Positions 1 through 10,000 of a stretch of DNA of 64,000 nt are shown one piece after another (the stretch's first letter is position 1; the number at the start of each line of letters is the position of its first letter). Source of the stretch: JAGVIE01 sp964520905. Its GTDB lineage: Bacteria > Bacteroidota > Ignavibacteria > UBA10030 > SZUA-254. The notes below the pieces were generated by a model. That model was given only the letters and a program-made list of their open reading frames with translations, was not told where the DNA came from and ran no database searches. The stretch covers positions 1 through 64,000 of the forward strand of contig CAZFQL010000013.1 in assembly GCA_964520905.1 (NCBI GenBank), written 5' to 3'. A program made the translations under genes and the position numbers.

Positions 1-80
1 ATCTAGAATGATAAAGTCTAATCACATATGAAAATAAACTTTTTACACAGTCTCAGTCCCTTTGGGAAAGGGATGACTAT

Positions 81-247
81 AAGTTTATACACCATTACAT
101 CTATCTCCCTCTCAAGCGCTGTTGCCTGCCCGCCATCTTTCTTGACCGCCTTCTTTCTGGTGGTTTGGCGGGTGTCTGCGGAGGCTTGCCTGTCGTCTTT
201 TAGGCGGGGATCCGATTTCTTCGACTCAAGGATTTTGTTGAAAATAT
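81..247 (-). pseudogene. Methylase C-terminal tail remnant (copy 3)
   Basis: Reading the minus strand gives an isolated stretch resembling the C-terminal end of Eco57I/TaqI-type DNA methyltransferases: NKILESKKSDP near 240-205 and, after two in-frame repeat insertions, ALEREIDVMVYKL ending near 81. The rest of the expected tail is lost and replaced by a small hairpin (tcccttt ggg aaaggga, about 57-73). No start codon or upstream methylase domain is present. About 115 bp are closely similar to the remnant at 1482-1746. I infer a relic of a lost restriction-modification gene. The family assignment rests on my recognition of the motif, not on a search. Confidence 0.6.
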
Positions 248-272
248 GTATGATTTGACTTTCATTTAAGCC

Positions 273-292
273 ACCGTTATATTGATAACGGT
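273..292. promoter_or_regulatory. Palindromic operator candidate upstream of the toxin-antitoxin pair
   Basis: A perfect 8-bp inverted repeat, ACCGTTAT-ATTG-ATAACGGT, lies about 107 bp before the antitoxin start. Part of it (GTTATATTGAT) recurs at 349-359, closer to the gene. Antitoxins commonly autoregulate through such sites, so a repressor site is a reasonable inference. No DNA-binding domain has been shown for this antitoxin. Confidence 0.4.
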
Positions 293-398
293 ACTTCCCA
301 AAAAAGTGATATTTTACACAAAAGGAATTTAATTGCCGATCTACTTTGTTATATTGATGAAGTAACCAATTTAAAGTATTTCAAGAAAAAGCATAATA

Positions 399-1004
399 TT
401 GGATTCTAACAACAAAAATATCTCCGACCCTTACCGTCAGAAATTAATTGAGGCAATGGTGTTCTTTGCAAAGAATGTCAAACACCCGACAAAGACGATG
501 ATGTACAAGCTTCTTGCAGAATTGGATTTTAGGCATTTTGAAAAAACCGGGCTTCCTGTTACTAATCTGGATTATCAAGCTTGGAAAAAGGGTCCCGTCC
601 CCAAGAAACTTCATAATGAAATTACGAAGGGAGACGACTTAGTTCTTCCCGAAGATATTGCAGAAGCATTGGCTTGCGACAAAACAGAAAGCATTGCTGA
701 CGATGGAAAGAAATTACGAAAATTTACTTTCTTAGCGAAAAGATTACCCAATTTAACATTATTCTCTCCTCGTCAACAAAAGATTTTAAAAGAAGTCGCG
801 GAGATATACAAAAATGTATCTGCTACAATTGCTTCAAAGGCTTCACATGAACCGGATAAACCTTGGTCAAAAGCCGTTAAGAGAATGGGAAAAGAAGATG
901 TTCCTATCATATATAGTGATGTGGCTTCAACTAAGACCCCGGTGACTGAAGAAGAAGCCGAAGAAATGGTCAAAGAAATATTAGCATTCCAACATACTTA
1001 TTGA
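399..1004 (+). CDS. Panacea-domain (SocA-like, DUF4065) antitoxin
   Basis: This 201-residue protein matches the Panacea/SocA-like antitoxin family, whose members neutralise many unrelated toxins. The family pattern is visible near the N-terminus: KLIEAMVFFAKN, then a helix with MMYKLLAELDF and the YQAWKKGPVP segment typical of the domain. Translation probably begins at the TTG at 399, because the next ATG (residue 20) would cut the first domain helix; the ribosome-binding site is weak. The stop is 18 bp before the next gene, which encodes a PemK-like protein, so the two form a likely toxin-antitoxin operon in the usual antitoxin-first order. It is transcribed opposite to the restriction-modification genes beside it. 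Confidence 0.75.
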   Translation: MDSNNKNISDPYRQKLIEAMVFFAKNVKHPTKTMMYKLLAELDFRHFEKTGLPVTNLDYQAWKKGPVPKKLHNEITKGDDLVLPEDIAEALACDKTESIADDGKKLRKFTFLAKRLPNLTLFSPRQQKILKEVAEIYKNVSATIASKASHEPDKPWSKAVKRMGKEDVPIIYSDVASTKTPVTEEEAEEMVKEILAFQHTY

Positions 1005-1022
1005 GAATAGGAGTCTAACTCC

Positions 1023-1436
1023 TTGGTAAAAAGGGGGGAAATATACTACGACCTTCGATATGAATATCCTAACGGACATATCGTTGATAAACTGATCATT
1101 ATTCTCAATAAAATACACCTCCCCACCCAAAACGTGATTGCTGTTCCTGTAACAACATATAAAACTGATCGGAAGTATCACCCCGGGTGCAATCACAAAG
1201 CTTTGATATTCTACTTAGAAGCAAATAAAGATTTTTTTACGAATAATACATGCATACAACTCTTTATCTTGAATAGTGGAAAAACTATACCTGAAAATAT
1301 ATTTCAAGAAAAACTAAACTCAAAAACTATTGTCCCTAAAGGAATGTTGAAAAATGAAACGACCACAAAACTTGTTAAGTGTGTTACTGATTTGAAATTT
1401 GATATACCTGAAGATCTTCATCTGTACTTATTCTAG
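1023..1436 (+). CDS. PemK/MazF-like putative toxin
   Basis: This 137-residue protein starts VKRGEIYYDLRY, like the beta-barrel opening of PemK/MazF-type endoribonucleases, and continues with VIAVPVTTYKTD, similar to the strand after the first loop of that fold. The canonical catalytic residues are not obvious, so the family match is moderate. A TTG at 1023 is the likely start. It lies directly downstream of a Panacea antitoxin, and toxins of several folds occur in that position, so a growth-inhibiting toxin is the best reading. Both genes are bracketed by related methylase-tail remnants (81-247 and 1482-1746), which suggests the pair was inserted between or carried with restriction-modification genes. 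Confidence 0.55.
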   Translation: MVKRGEIYYDLRYEYPNGHIVDKLIIILNKIHLPTQNVIAVPVTTYKTDRKYHPGCNHKALIFYLEANKDFFTNNTCIQLFILNSGKTIPENIFQEKLNSKTIVPKGMLKNETTTKLVKCVTDLKFDIPEDLHLYLF

Positions 1437-1481
1437 CTGAAATATTTTTCGCTTGATCTTATGCTAATTAATTCTTTCTTC

Positions 1482-1746
1482 CTACTCCGTTAATTTATCT
1501 TCCTCATATTCTTTTTCTGTTAAAACAAATCCTGGCCCTACAATTTTTACCTCCTCGTACGTTAACCTCCCCGCCTTCGGCGGGATAAACTCCCAGTTTA
1601 TACACCATTACATTTATCTCGCGCTCTAATCCGGTTGCCTGCCCGCTATCTTTCTTGACCGCCTTCTTTCTGGTGGTTTGGCGGGTGTCTGCATTAGCGT
1701 CCGACTTCTTCGCCTCAAGGATTTTGTCGATTTGTGCAAATATTAT
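1482..1746 (-). pseudogene. Methylase C-terminal tail remnant (copy 2)
   Basis: On the minus strand this stretch reads QIDKILEAKKSDANADT, then a repeat-derived peptide (RQTTRKKAVKKDSGQAT), then GLEREINVMVYKL. A 20-odd-base palindromic insertion (ccgccttcggcgg, about 1571-1583) follows and shifts the frame. The reading then resumes as LTYEEVKIVGPGFVLTEKEY and ends at TAG (1484-1482). This is the usual end of Eco57I/TaqI-type methylases. It begins four bases after the DUF3800 stop codon, has no start of its own, and fills the 313-bp gap between the DUF3800 and toxin genes. I read it as a relic of a lost methylase gene. Confidence 0.65.
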
Positions 1747-1749
1747 TTA

Positions 1750-2685
1750 TCATTTGAATAACATCTGTAGTTGACCAGACTTTTGTATCTGATAATTTAG
1801 AGTACGTCTTGTAAAAAATTGATTTTTCAATCTTTCATAATCACCTATGTTAGTTTTTTCTTTTGGAAAAAATCTTGTGATCATTCTGTTATGATGTTTG
1901 TAACTACTATTTTTATTCCGAGATTTATGTACCATTCTATAGAATAATGGGAAATATAGGTCTGCTAACTCTTCTCGATATTTTGAAGTTTTGCTTTTTT
2001 CTATACCATGGATAATACTCGTGCTTAAACCCAAGATAGAATCACAAAGTTGAATTAAATTTGATCGTGGATCTAGTTTGTGATCTTTTGGTAAAAAAGT
2101 GATGCGATCAAATCCGAAATTAATATTTTCACCTTGACTTATTTTGTATATACAATGCCATGGAAAATATTCATTATTTTGTTGCTGCCCTTCTTCATGA
2201 AAGATGTTATCAACGACAATACTACGATCACCAAAGAATGTTTTTAGCGAGTAAACAACTGCACTACGAAAAAAACGGTTATACTTACTATTAAAATCAT
2301 CCGTGGTATCAAACTCTTCTCTAATGAGATATGAATCGTTTAAACCAAGCACATAGGAATAAAACTTTTTATGACTTTTGTTTGGGTTGAGTACATATTC
2401 AATCCATCTCTTACAAATATTCTTCTGATCCGCCCCATGTATTTCACACCAATGAACAATTTTATTGTTTTTTTCATGATACGGAGATGCAGTATCAAAA
2501 TTATTTAGATATCGTTCTGTTATTATATCCTGCAGAAGCGATTGGGAAGTATCCTCGATAATTAATCCTATGTAATGCCATTTACTATTGGATATCTTAC
2601 AATGCCGCGATTGGACTTCATCGGCATAAATATTGACATGAACGGATTTATTCTCAACTATTTTATTCCCGAAGAGATCCTTCAT
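1750..2685 (-). CDS. DUF3800 domain protein
   Basis: This 311-residue protein resembles DUF3800, a family with an RNase H-like fold that is common beside restriction-modification and other defence genes. Visible features are an acidic first strand (VNIYADEVQSRH), a second acidic strand (SIVVDNIFHEE, around residue 160) and the late IQLCDSILGLS helix, which corresponds to the family's LQLADLIAG-type motif. A nuclease role is possible but unproven. The ATG has a good ribosome-binding site (GGAAGGGC) formed from the methylase-tail remnant just upstream. It is the last gene of the minus-strand helicase/Bro-N/methylase cluster, and a second tail remnant starts right after its stop. Confidence 0.65.
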   Translation of the reverse strand: MKDLFGNKIVENKSVHVNIYADEVQSRHCKISNSKWHYIGLIIEDTSQSLLQDIITERYLNNFDTASPYHEKNNKIVHWCEIHGADQKNICKRWIEYVLNPNKSHKKFYSYVLGLNDSYLIREEFDTTDDFNSKYNRFFRSAVVYSLKTFFGDRSIVVDNIFHEEGQQQNNEYFPWHCIYKISQGENINFGFDRITFLPKDHKLDPRSNLIQLCDSILGLSTSIIHGIEKSKTSKYREELADLYFPLFYRMVHKSRNKNSSYKHHNRMITRFFPKEKTNIGDYERLKNQFFTRRTLNYQIQKSGQLQMLFK

Positions 2686-2767
2686 TCTGCCCTTCCACTA
2701 TTCTTCTCTCTTCTTCAGTTAAACCGTATATCTCATAGATAATTTCATCGATTTCACGCTCAAGCAT
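2665..2767 (-). pseudogene. Methylase C-terminal tail remnant (copy 1) as a short overlapping ORF
   Basis: A 33-codon reading frame starts with ATG overlapping the methylase stop (ATGCTTGA) and encodes LEREIDEIIYEIYGLTEEE followed by RRIVEGQ. This is a second copy, in another frame, of the tail that ends the intact methylase just upstream (ELDSVIYALYGLSKEEIKII). It then runs into the DUF3800 start region. Translational coupling could still express it as a small peptide. I favour a scar left by recombination between methylase genes, because the motif normally occurs only once, at the very end of such enzymes. Confidence 0.6.
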
Positions 2768-5700
2768 TGTTACCTTTCACACCTTCTTCGATAATTTTTA
2801 TTTCCTCTTTTGATAAACCATACAGTGCATAAATAACACTATCCAATTCATCATATAAAGCTTGGGCTTGCGGTGAAAAGGAGCTGCTAGGATTATCCTT
2901 ACACATTTTCAATAGCTTATTGACTAGCACAATAACTTTCTCTTGTTCTACTTTGTTAATATTTGGTATTGGTAGCTTTCCAACATAATACTTATCAAAG
3001 TCCATCGTTCTGACAGCCCTATTAAACACAAACCAATAATAGAACCACGCACCCAATGTTGAGTTCATCAACCCAAGAATAAATTCATATCCAAAATTAT
3101 TGTCTATCAAGATTGTATTTTCAACTGTATCCAAATTTAATATTCCATCGTCTAACGAACCCATAATAATAATACGATCTCGCGGTTTGGTAACATGAGC
3201 GACAATTCTTTGTGACACAATCTTTTTCTGTCTTAGTCTCTTTATTTTTTCTAAACGTTGTTCTTCTTTTGTAACTTTCACATAATCAATTGCTGGAAGT
3301 ATCCCGTATCGTTGTATTTGTTTGCCGCGGAGAATTGCTTCACCATCTTTTGTCAATCGGTTTTGCCAGGGCAATCCACGAAAAGTGGTGCTTATACTTG
3401 AGAGGGGAATACCATCCGATTTCAACTTTGAATAAATCTGTAAATACTCTGGAGACGCATAAATCGGGATAGAATTAAGTTCTTTACAAATCGAAGTGAA
3501 GACTTTTCCAATAATCTTAATTTCATCTTCACGTCCTTCACCGGTAATAAATTCATAATCTTTAGTCGGTGTTGCTTGAAAACTGATGATTACTTGCTCG
3601 AGCAATACATTCTCAAATGCTTCACTTACATCTATAACAGTCAAGAATCTATTATCATTTATTACTAATTCACGGGTTGGGTTCCATCCTTCAGAGAATG
3701 TTAATGATTTAGGGACTATATATGTTACCACGCCATTCTTATTCACCAATCGTTGAGCAAGTTCTATAAATATTGATGCTGAATTCATCTGTGAGTCAAA
3801 CTTTTTATAGAATAATTTTAATTGATTTCTATACTCGTCACTTAAATCAGCACCGTACGGTGGGTTTGCAATCACGACATCGAAGCCCTGCTCAGCAAGA
3901 CCTCCGAATTCTTTCTCGTTATCGTCTCTGTTAGAACTCGGAGGTCTAACACGGTTCATCACCTCACCGAAATCAACATCCCAAATAACCGGGAAGTTTG
4001 CAGGTAACCCCTCTATTGCAATCAGCTCGTTCTTTACATCGCTGAGGCGGGCAATTTCTTTCTCTATTGCCTCATGTTCTTGCTGTTGTTTTTTAGTCAT
4101 CCCGAACAAATTATCCTGCGCCGTCTCTTTTTGCAGTGTGTCAATCTCTATTTCAATCTCTATCACAACCAACGATTTCAATAAATTATCTATCTGCGTT
4201 TGTATCGCTTTCTTCTTGCCTGCATCGCTAGTGGAAAAGAATTCTTTTTTCTTCTTCGTAATTTCAGTTATCGCTTCCTCGATACGCTGTTTTCGCCCAA
4301 CGGCATATTCACCTTTTGCAAGCCGCTTGTGCGGCTCAAGCGAGACACCGTGATAATAGGATAACAATGAATCTCCCTGCTTAATTTTATAATCGAGATT
4401 CGGCAGAGCTTCTATCTCTTCGATATTTTCTTCTTCTACAACGAGCGAAAGCCATAGTCGGAGTTTTGCAATCTCTACCGCACCCGGGTCAATATCAACG
4501 CCAAAGAGGGAGTATTCAATACAATCTTTTTTAAGATTATAACGTGTTTGGTTTTTCTTTTCTTCAAAGCAATTCGTTTCACGAAAGAACATTCTCGCCT
4601 TTACAATTTCTGTCATCATCCCTACCGGAAAAGCGCCCGAGCCGGCGGCGGGATCGCACACCTTCATATTTGCAAGCAATCTGTCAATTTCCTTAGCGAA
4701 TTTTTTCAATTCTATGAAATGTTCAGTCTCTTTGTATTTTTTCGAATTTACATCCTGTTCTTTTTTCTCTCCGGCTGTTTTCAAATACTCGATATACTTT
4801 TCACCCTCCAGTATCAAGAATTCAACCGTATCCGTACCGGTCTTCCCAGATAACTCTGTCGACAGATAACTTATTAAACTCTGCCGGCACATAAAATGCA
4901 CGATATCGCGAGGAGTATAATACACGCCGTACTGCTTGTTGAATTTATTTTCTTCGCCCTTATTTCCGCTCTTTAAAACTTTTTTATATTCTTCAAAATT
5001 ATCGGGTCTGATAGCGTTGAACTTTTCGTACGCTTTTCCTAATAGCTCAGGGTCGATAGCTACTTCTTTTTCAAGCGGTTCATCTTCATTCACTGTAAAA
5101 TTAAAGCGATCAAAAACATCCAAAATACCGTTACCGACATCCTGTTTCGTCATTTTGGTATTCGAGAAAAGCTCATTTGGCAAAGTTATATCGGTATGCA
5201 CCCAATCGTAGTTACCAACAGGATCGAACAATCCTCCATTAAGGAACGGTATTCGACAATTGAAACGACTATAGAAATTATCAGCTTCACGCCGATCTAT
5301 CCGGAGCGCTTCATAAAATAGCGGTTCTAAAATATCATTGAAGAAGTTTTTGTATTTACCATGTTTACCATCAAACAACTCACGCAAGAAATGTTTGGGA
5401 CCGGTGCCAAAGTCGGCATCGCGGGTAACTCCGAACCATCCTTTTTTCTGAAGAAATTGCAGAAAGACTATTTGACCCAATAGTTTTTTAGAAAAATCGA
5501 CCGTATTTATACGTTTGCTTTCAAAGTCGGCTTTTAATTTATGATCTTTTGATACAACCTTATCTAATGTTTCTTTAGTCCAGATAAATAGCTCTCGGTA
5601 ATTTTCAAAAAATTCATCTGTAACTTTTTCGATATTAAACGCCTGCTCGATTCGTGCGAGCGTTGGGTTATTTTCGGTATCCTGGAGAAGCGGAACAAGC

Positions 5701-6203
5701 TGCTGCTGCGCCGTGTGGCTCGGCTCGTTCTTACCGACGAGGAACGAGTAGCGGCGGGCAGGAGTAAGATCGGTCTTAATTTTTATTTTACCATCGCTCT
5801 TTTTTTCTTCCCTGTAATCCATCCGCACAAATGAGAAGCGCCAGTCGTCAACTCCATCGGTATAATACGCAACAAGCGCATTATCTTTATCGTCGCGGTT
5901 CTTCAAGTAATGGGCTACAAAATTACGTTGCATTGTTCTCGCGCGTTCAAGGCTTGTTTCTTTTTTCAGTTGAACGATGAGGATGTCGAGTACGTTATTT
6001 TCCGCATCGCTAAATTGACCAATTCTTTTATATTGTTTGATGTGCTCACGATATGCTTCAGGGATGTAACTTCCATGATACTCAAATGCTTTGGTTTCGT
6101 CGATGTCATTCAAAAGTTCCTTGACAAATTTATGGAATCGTCCTTCGTCGAACGGATTTTCAAATACTTCTTTAATATTTCGACCGGCTTGTACTTTATC
6201 CAT
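2760..6203 (-). CDS. Eco57I-type class I DNA adenine methylase / restriction enzyme
   Basis: This 1147-residue protein has the build of Eco57I-type N6-adenine methyltransferases. Motif I (CDPAAGSGAFPVGM) lies near residue 515, motif IV (NPPYGADL) near 778, and a TaqI-like specificity and tail region follows, ending in VIYALYGLSKEEIKII. The N-terminal 170 residues are of the kind seen in PglX-like and type IIG-like proteins; I cannot identify a clear nuclease triad in them. A charged insertion of about 100 residues sits between motif I and the NPPY motif. It starts two bases after the Bro-N gene, in one operon with the PLD-helicase. It probably methylates host DNA, with restriction supplied by the helicase/PLD partner or by its own N-terminus. 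Confidence 0.8.
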   Translation of the reverse strand: MDKVQAGRNIKEVFENPFDEGRFHKFVKELLNDIDETKAFEYHGSYIPEAYREHIKQYKRIGQFSDAENNVLDILIVQLKKETSLERARTMQRNFVAHYLKNRDDKDNALVAYYTDGVDDWRFSFVRMDYREEKKSDGKIKIKTDLTPARRYSFLVGKNEPSHTAQQQLVPLLQDTENNPTLARIEQAFNIEKVTDEFFENYRELFIWTKETLDKVVSKDHKLKADFESKRINTVDFSKKLLGQIVFLQFLQKKGWFGVTRDADFGTGPKHFLRELFDGKHGKYKNFFNDILEPLFYEALRIDRREADNFYSRFNCRIPFLNGGLFDPVGNYDWVHTDITLPNELFSNTKMTKQDVGNGILDVFDRFNFTVNEDEPLEKEVAIDPELLGKAYEKFNAIRPDNFEEYKKVLKSGNKGEENKFNKQYGVYYTPRDIVHFMCRQSLISYLSTELSGKTGTDTVEFLILEGEKYIEYLKTAGEKKEQDVNSKKYKETEHFIELKKFAKEIDRLLANMKVCDPAAGSGAFPVGMMTEIVKARMFFRETNCFEEKKNQTRYNLKKDCIEYSLFGVDIDPGAVEIAKLRLWLSLVVEEENIEEIEALPNLDYKIKQGDSLLSYYHGVSLEPHKRLAKGEYAVGRKQRIEEAITEITKKKKEFFSTSDAGKKKAIQTQIDNLLKSLVVIEIEIEIDTLQKETAQDNLFGMTKKQQQEHEAIEKEIARLSDVKNELIAIEGLPANFPVIWDVDFGEVMNRVRPPSSNRDDNEKEFGGLAEQGFDVVIANPPYGADLSDEYRNQLKLFYKKFDSQMNSASIFIELAQRLVNKNGVVTYIVPKSLTFSEGWNPTRELVINDNRFLTVIDVSEAFENVLLEQVIISFQATPTKDYEFITGEGREDEIKIIGKVFTSICKELNSIPIYASPEYLQIYSKLKSDGIPLSSISTTFRGLPWQNRLTKDGEAILRGKQIQRYGILPAIDYVKVTKEEQRLEKIKRLRQKKIVSQRIVAHVTKPRDRIIIMGSLDDGILNLDTVENTILIDNNFGYEFILGLMNSTLGAWFYYWFVFNRAVRTMDFDKYYVGKLPIPNINKVEQEKVIVLVNKLLKMCKDNPSSSFSPQAQALYDELDSVIYALYGLSKEEIKIIEEGVKGNNA

Positions 6204-6205
6204 AC

Positions 6206-7033
6206 TTATTTACTTTTAATTTGCCTGATTCGTTTTGATTTTGGTAAGTAGTTCTTCTTTGAAACGATAGATTTGCCTAATCTTTTCTCTAACTTCTTCC
6301 TTGCACCGCCGGCAATATCGCCGCCGGCTTTTGCGTCCGATTTTAATTTGGGAACACCGTGCGAATTTTCTGTCCGGTGAATTTCAGTCGTAGCCCGCTC
6401 TCCTAACATCGTAAAAATCAATTCGAAATCGTCCATGTGGTCGCGGAGGTTTTCCCGTTTTAATCTCTTCAGTTTTTTATATTCGGATGGTGTAACCCCG
6501 AAAGTTGCTTTCGATATTTCGGCTGTTAAAATTTTATAATCTTTTTGTTCTTCCGCTCCGCGTTTTTGCCATTCTTCGGTAAGCTCTTCTCGTATGGCAA
6601 TTCCGCGCATTCGTTTTTCTATCCAATCGTCGGGATAGCCTTTGAGTTTGTAGAGAGTTCTCGTCCGCTTTGTAGCCAATTCCGGATTTTCAATTTCCTG
6701 TACCCGTTCGTAGCCGACCTTAGCTAACCAGCGTTTAAACGGTTCGGCTTTGGGCGAAGGGATTGATTGGACTATGCGGAAGATGCCCTCGGTATTGGCG
6801 CAATTCATTTGTTGCGTTCCACCTTCTGTTAAGATGGGAAGGGTATGGACAATTTGTCCATACCCTTTGGCAAGCTCCGGATCACGCCGCCTAATTTTAT
6901 TTATATAGTCTTTTGGATTTAAACTATCAGTCAATGCGAGTACTACATCCTCAACTACAAACCACCATTCTTTGTTATAAATTGTTCTTCTAATTTTTCT
7001 TCCTTTAAACAATGCAATTTTATTGTTTTCCAT
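6206..7033 (-). CDS. Bro-N domain protein (phage antirepressor-like)
   Basis: This 275-residue protein has an N-terminal Bro-N domain: RRTIYNKEWWFVVEDVVLAL, then the conserved NPKDYINKIRRRDPEL and the KRWLAKVGYERVQEI segment near residue 120. Bro-N domains bind DNA in phage and baculovirus proteins. The remaining half is basic (KKLKRLKRENLRDHM; the C-terminus is rich in Lys and Arg) and has no family I recognise. It sits between the helicase and the methylase with two-base gaps on each side, so it is co-translated with them. In bacterial genomes such proteins often accompany restriction-modification genes, where a regulatory or DNA-targeting role is suspected but not established. Confidence 0.8.
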   Translation of the reverse strand: MENNKIALFKGRKIRRTIYNKEWWFVVEDVVLALTDSLNPKDYINKIRRRDPELAKGYGQIVHTLPILTEGGTQQMNCANTEGIFRIVQSIPSPKAEPFKRWLAKVGYERVQEIENPELATKRTRTLYKLKGYPDDWIEKRMRGIAIREELTEEWQKRGAEEQKDYKILTAEISKATFGVTPSEYKKLKRLKRENLRDHMDDFELIFTMLGERATTEIHRTENSHGVPKLKSDAKAGGDIAGGARKKLEKRLGKSIVSKKNYLPKSKRIRQIKSK

Positions 7034-7035
7034 TT

Positions 7036-10000
7036 CTATCCTCCTTTCAGGTATAAAGATAAAATTACTTCCCGCGCTTGCGATGATTGAACCGGTTGAT
7101 GCGTTATACTTGAATCAAGCAGATTTGTTGGAATATTATTCCTCAATATCCAAAGTACTTTTATAGGATTCTGTTCCTTTTCAATTAAACCTTTAATGCG
7201 CTTGCTAATATTCCTCGGAACGATACCGCTATCGAATGCTCTTAATAGAGATTTGATGAAATCATCGTCATCATCAGTGAATCCCTTGAAGTTTTTGAAC
7301 TCGCTTGCTTTCATACGCTTGACGATGTATGTTTCATTGGATTTTCCGTGTCGGGATTGCTTCTCATGGGTTTCCTCTGATGTCGCCAACTCGAACGCCG
7401 ATTTATTTTTTGAGAGGAGTGAATAATATTCTTTCGGTATCTTTAATCTTTCGGTTTTTTCATCGCACTTAAACAAATCAACTGCTTCGAAGAATGTAAT
7501 CTCTTTCGATTCCAGTCCGTTTGCTATGAAAAACTTTTTAAGCTTACCTGTCCGGAAATATGTTGCCAACGCATCGGCCTTCGGCGTTTCCATAAGTTTG
7601 GACGAGCGGGCTTTCTTCGGCAGATTTTTAATCTTCTCGAACAAAGGCGGATTCTGATCCCGTAAATCTCTGAGCAGTTTTAGATATTCTAATTCCGAAC
7701 GCTCATCTTCCTGCTCGCCTTCAAATGTTTTCTTATCCGTCAATTTTTTATAAAGATAATCGCCGAACAACCCGTGGCTGGTATATTGCTCTTCTTCCGT
7801 CAGGTACCGTGCGTCTTCCCCGAGTGTGTCGTGGAATGCCTGTATCTTCGCTTTGATGTTCTCTTCCAAATCAAGCTCGCCTTTCCCTTTCGACTGATCT
7901 GTCGGGAAGAAATTGAAGATATGAATCGTTTTGTGTTTTGTTCCAACACGATTAACACGCCCAACACGCTGTAGCACTTTTGTGGGATTCCACGGCAAAT
8001 CATAGTTGACTACGATATTCGAGCGGTGCAGATTAATTCCTTCGGCAAGTATGTCGGTAGTAATCAAAATTCTTATGTCGTTTTTCTGATTCTTACTCCC
8101 CGGATCGAAATTTTGTTTTATTACAAGTCGATCTGCTTCTGGCTCTCCATCTAATCGTTCATAAACCGCACCCGCGCTGGAATAAAATAAAACCTCTTTA
8201 GGAAATCGTTTTTTAAGATTTTCATACAGGTAATCGCCAGTTTCCTTCGATTCAGTGAAAACAATCAGCTTTTTATCTTTCAGAATTTTATTGGTTGTTA
8301 ATTCATCCAGAAACTCTTTTAATTTCGGATCTTTATTTACATCAAGCCACAGCGACTCGATCTTTTGCAGAATTATTAAATCATTCTTCAGCTTCTCTAT
8401 GAATTCATCGGTAAACTCAGATACTTCATGCTTCTGAACTTTTTCTTGCTGAACTAACTCGAACAATTGTTCTTCATTGTCGTTATCGAGCAGGTCGTAC
8501 ACATTCACTTTCTTGCTTATGTACACCGTTCCCTTTTCATACATCTTAATAAACTGCTCATACGATTCTACAAACCTACGAAGTGTTTTTTTAAAGGCGT
8601 GGAAACTGCTCTCAAGCCGTTTTATGAGGATGGTTTTCATAAACCCGCCCAAGTTGCGCTGCGATTGCAATTCGAACTCTGGGAGCGCTTTCTTAAGATT
8701 CAATAGCGGTGTGTAGCGGGAATAACTAACTTTCTTCAGCATCTCAATCGTTTCATCAAATACAGTTTCGATCTGTTTATCGAACTTATATATAATCCTG
8801 CTGGGATCGGTTATCTCGGGGAAAAATAATCCCTGCTGCTTCATGTCATCACCGAAGTAATTCGAAATCTCAGTTCTCGTTCGCCGAACCATAATATACT
8901 TGAAGAGTTTTTCGCGTATATCCTTTGAGCCATCACGAACTGCTTGAAGATATTCGGGATCATTTTTGTCGTATTGATTAATTCTCGCTCTGAGAATCGA
9001 GAAGAATTTTTCAAGGTTTGATATCCCCGGTATTGTACTTTTTTTAGGGAACTGAAACAGTTTAAGCTGGCTGAAAATATCCTCGAATTTATTGTTGAGC
9101 GGAGTTGCCGAAACAAGTATTACCTTCTTGCCGAAACATATTTGGTGAAGCTTTTCGTAGCCCATTGTAATTTCGTTTCTGAATCTATGCGCCTCATCGA
9201 CAATGACATAATCAAATTTCTCTACTCCTTCGGCAATTATATCTTCCAACTTACCGAGCGATTCCACTTTGTAACCACGAACTCCGAAATCGAAGAATGT
9301 ATCTTCCCAATATGTTTTCAAACCCGGAGGACAGATAACAAGTATTTTACCCTGTAATTGCTGCGCAAGCATTGCAGAAACATAAGTTTTACCCAAGCCA
9401 ACAACATCTGCTATAAAAACACCATGATAGGCATCGAGAATTTTCTTAGCGGATACTACTGCTTGTTTCTGGTATTGCAGTTCCATAAATCCTTCAGGAA
9501 AATATGTTTCCATGTCGTCATCAATATTAATATCTTCCTTCAAATATTCATACAAGAATTTTAGAAACAATTGGTAAGGTGTTATCTGATCGTTTAGCCA
9601 TGTTCGCTTGTTAATTGTTTCGATATATTCTTTTGTAATATCGACAGCATCTTTCCACAATTCTTCAAATTTCTCCAATGCGAACTTAACGTCAGCGCTA
9701 TTTTTTAATTCAACATTGAATTCTCTTTTTTCAACTAAACCTGATTCGGAAAAATTACTTGATCCGGTAATCGCTCTTCCAAAATCTCTATCCCCTTCTT
9801 TAAACCGGCTGATATAAACTTTAGCATGTATATCACCGCTAGGGTAAGCTTTTATTTCCATCTTCCCGGATTGCAGAAAATCGATAAACTTCTTTGCACC
9901 CAATTCAACTTCGTGTGTATCGGGGGAATGATCCATTTCTTTACCAAGTGATTCAGAGAAAATTTCCTTCGTGCGTTTGTGCGATTCAAAATCCAAACCG

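Noticed and set aside
399..458. Starting the Panacea gene at the first ATG (residue 20)
   Set aside because: That would remove the first conserved part of the domain; TTG 399 fits the family and the local use of TTG starts.
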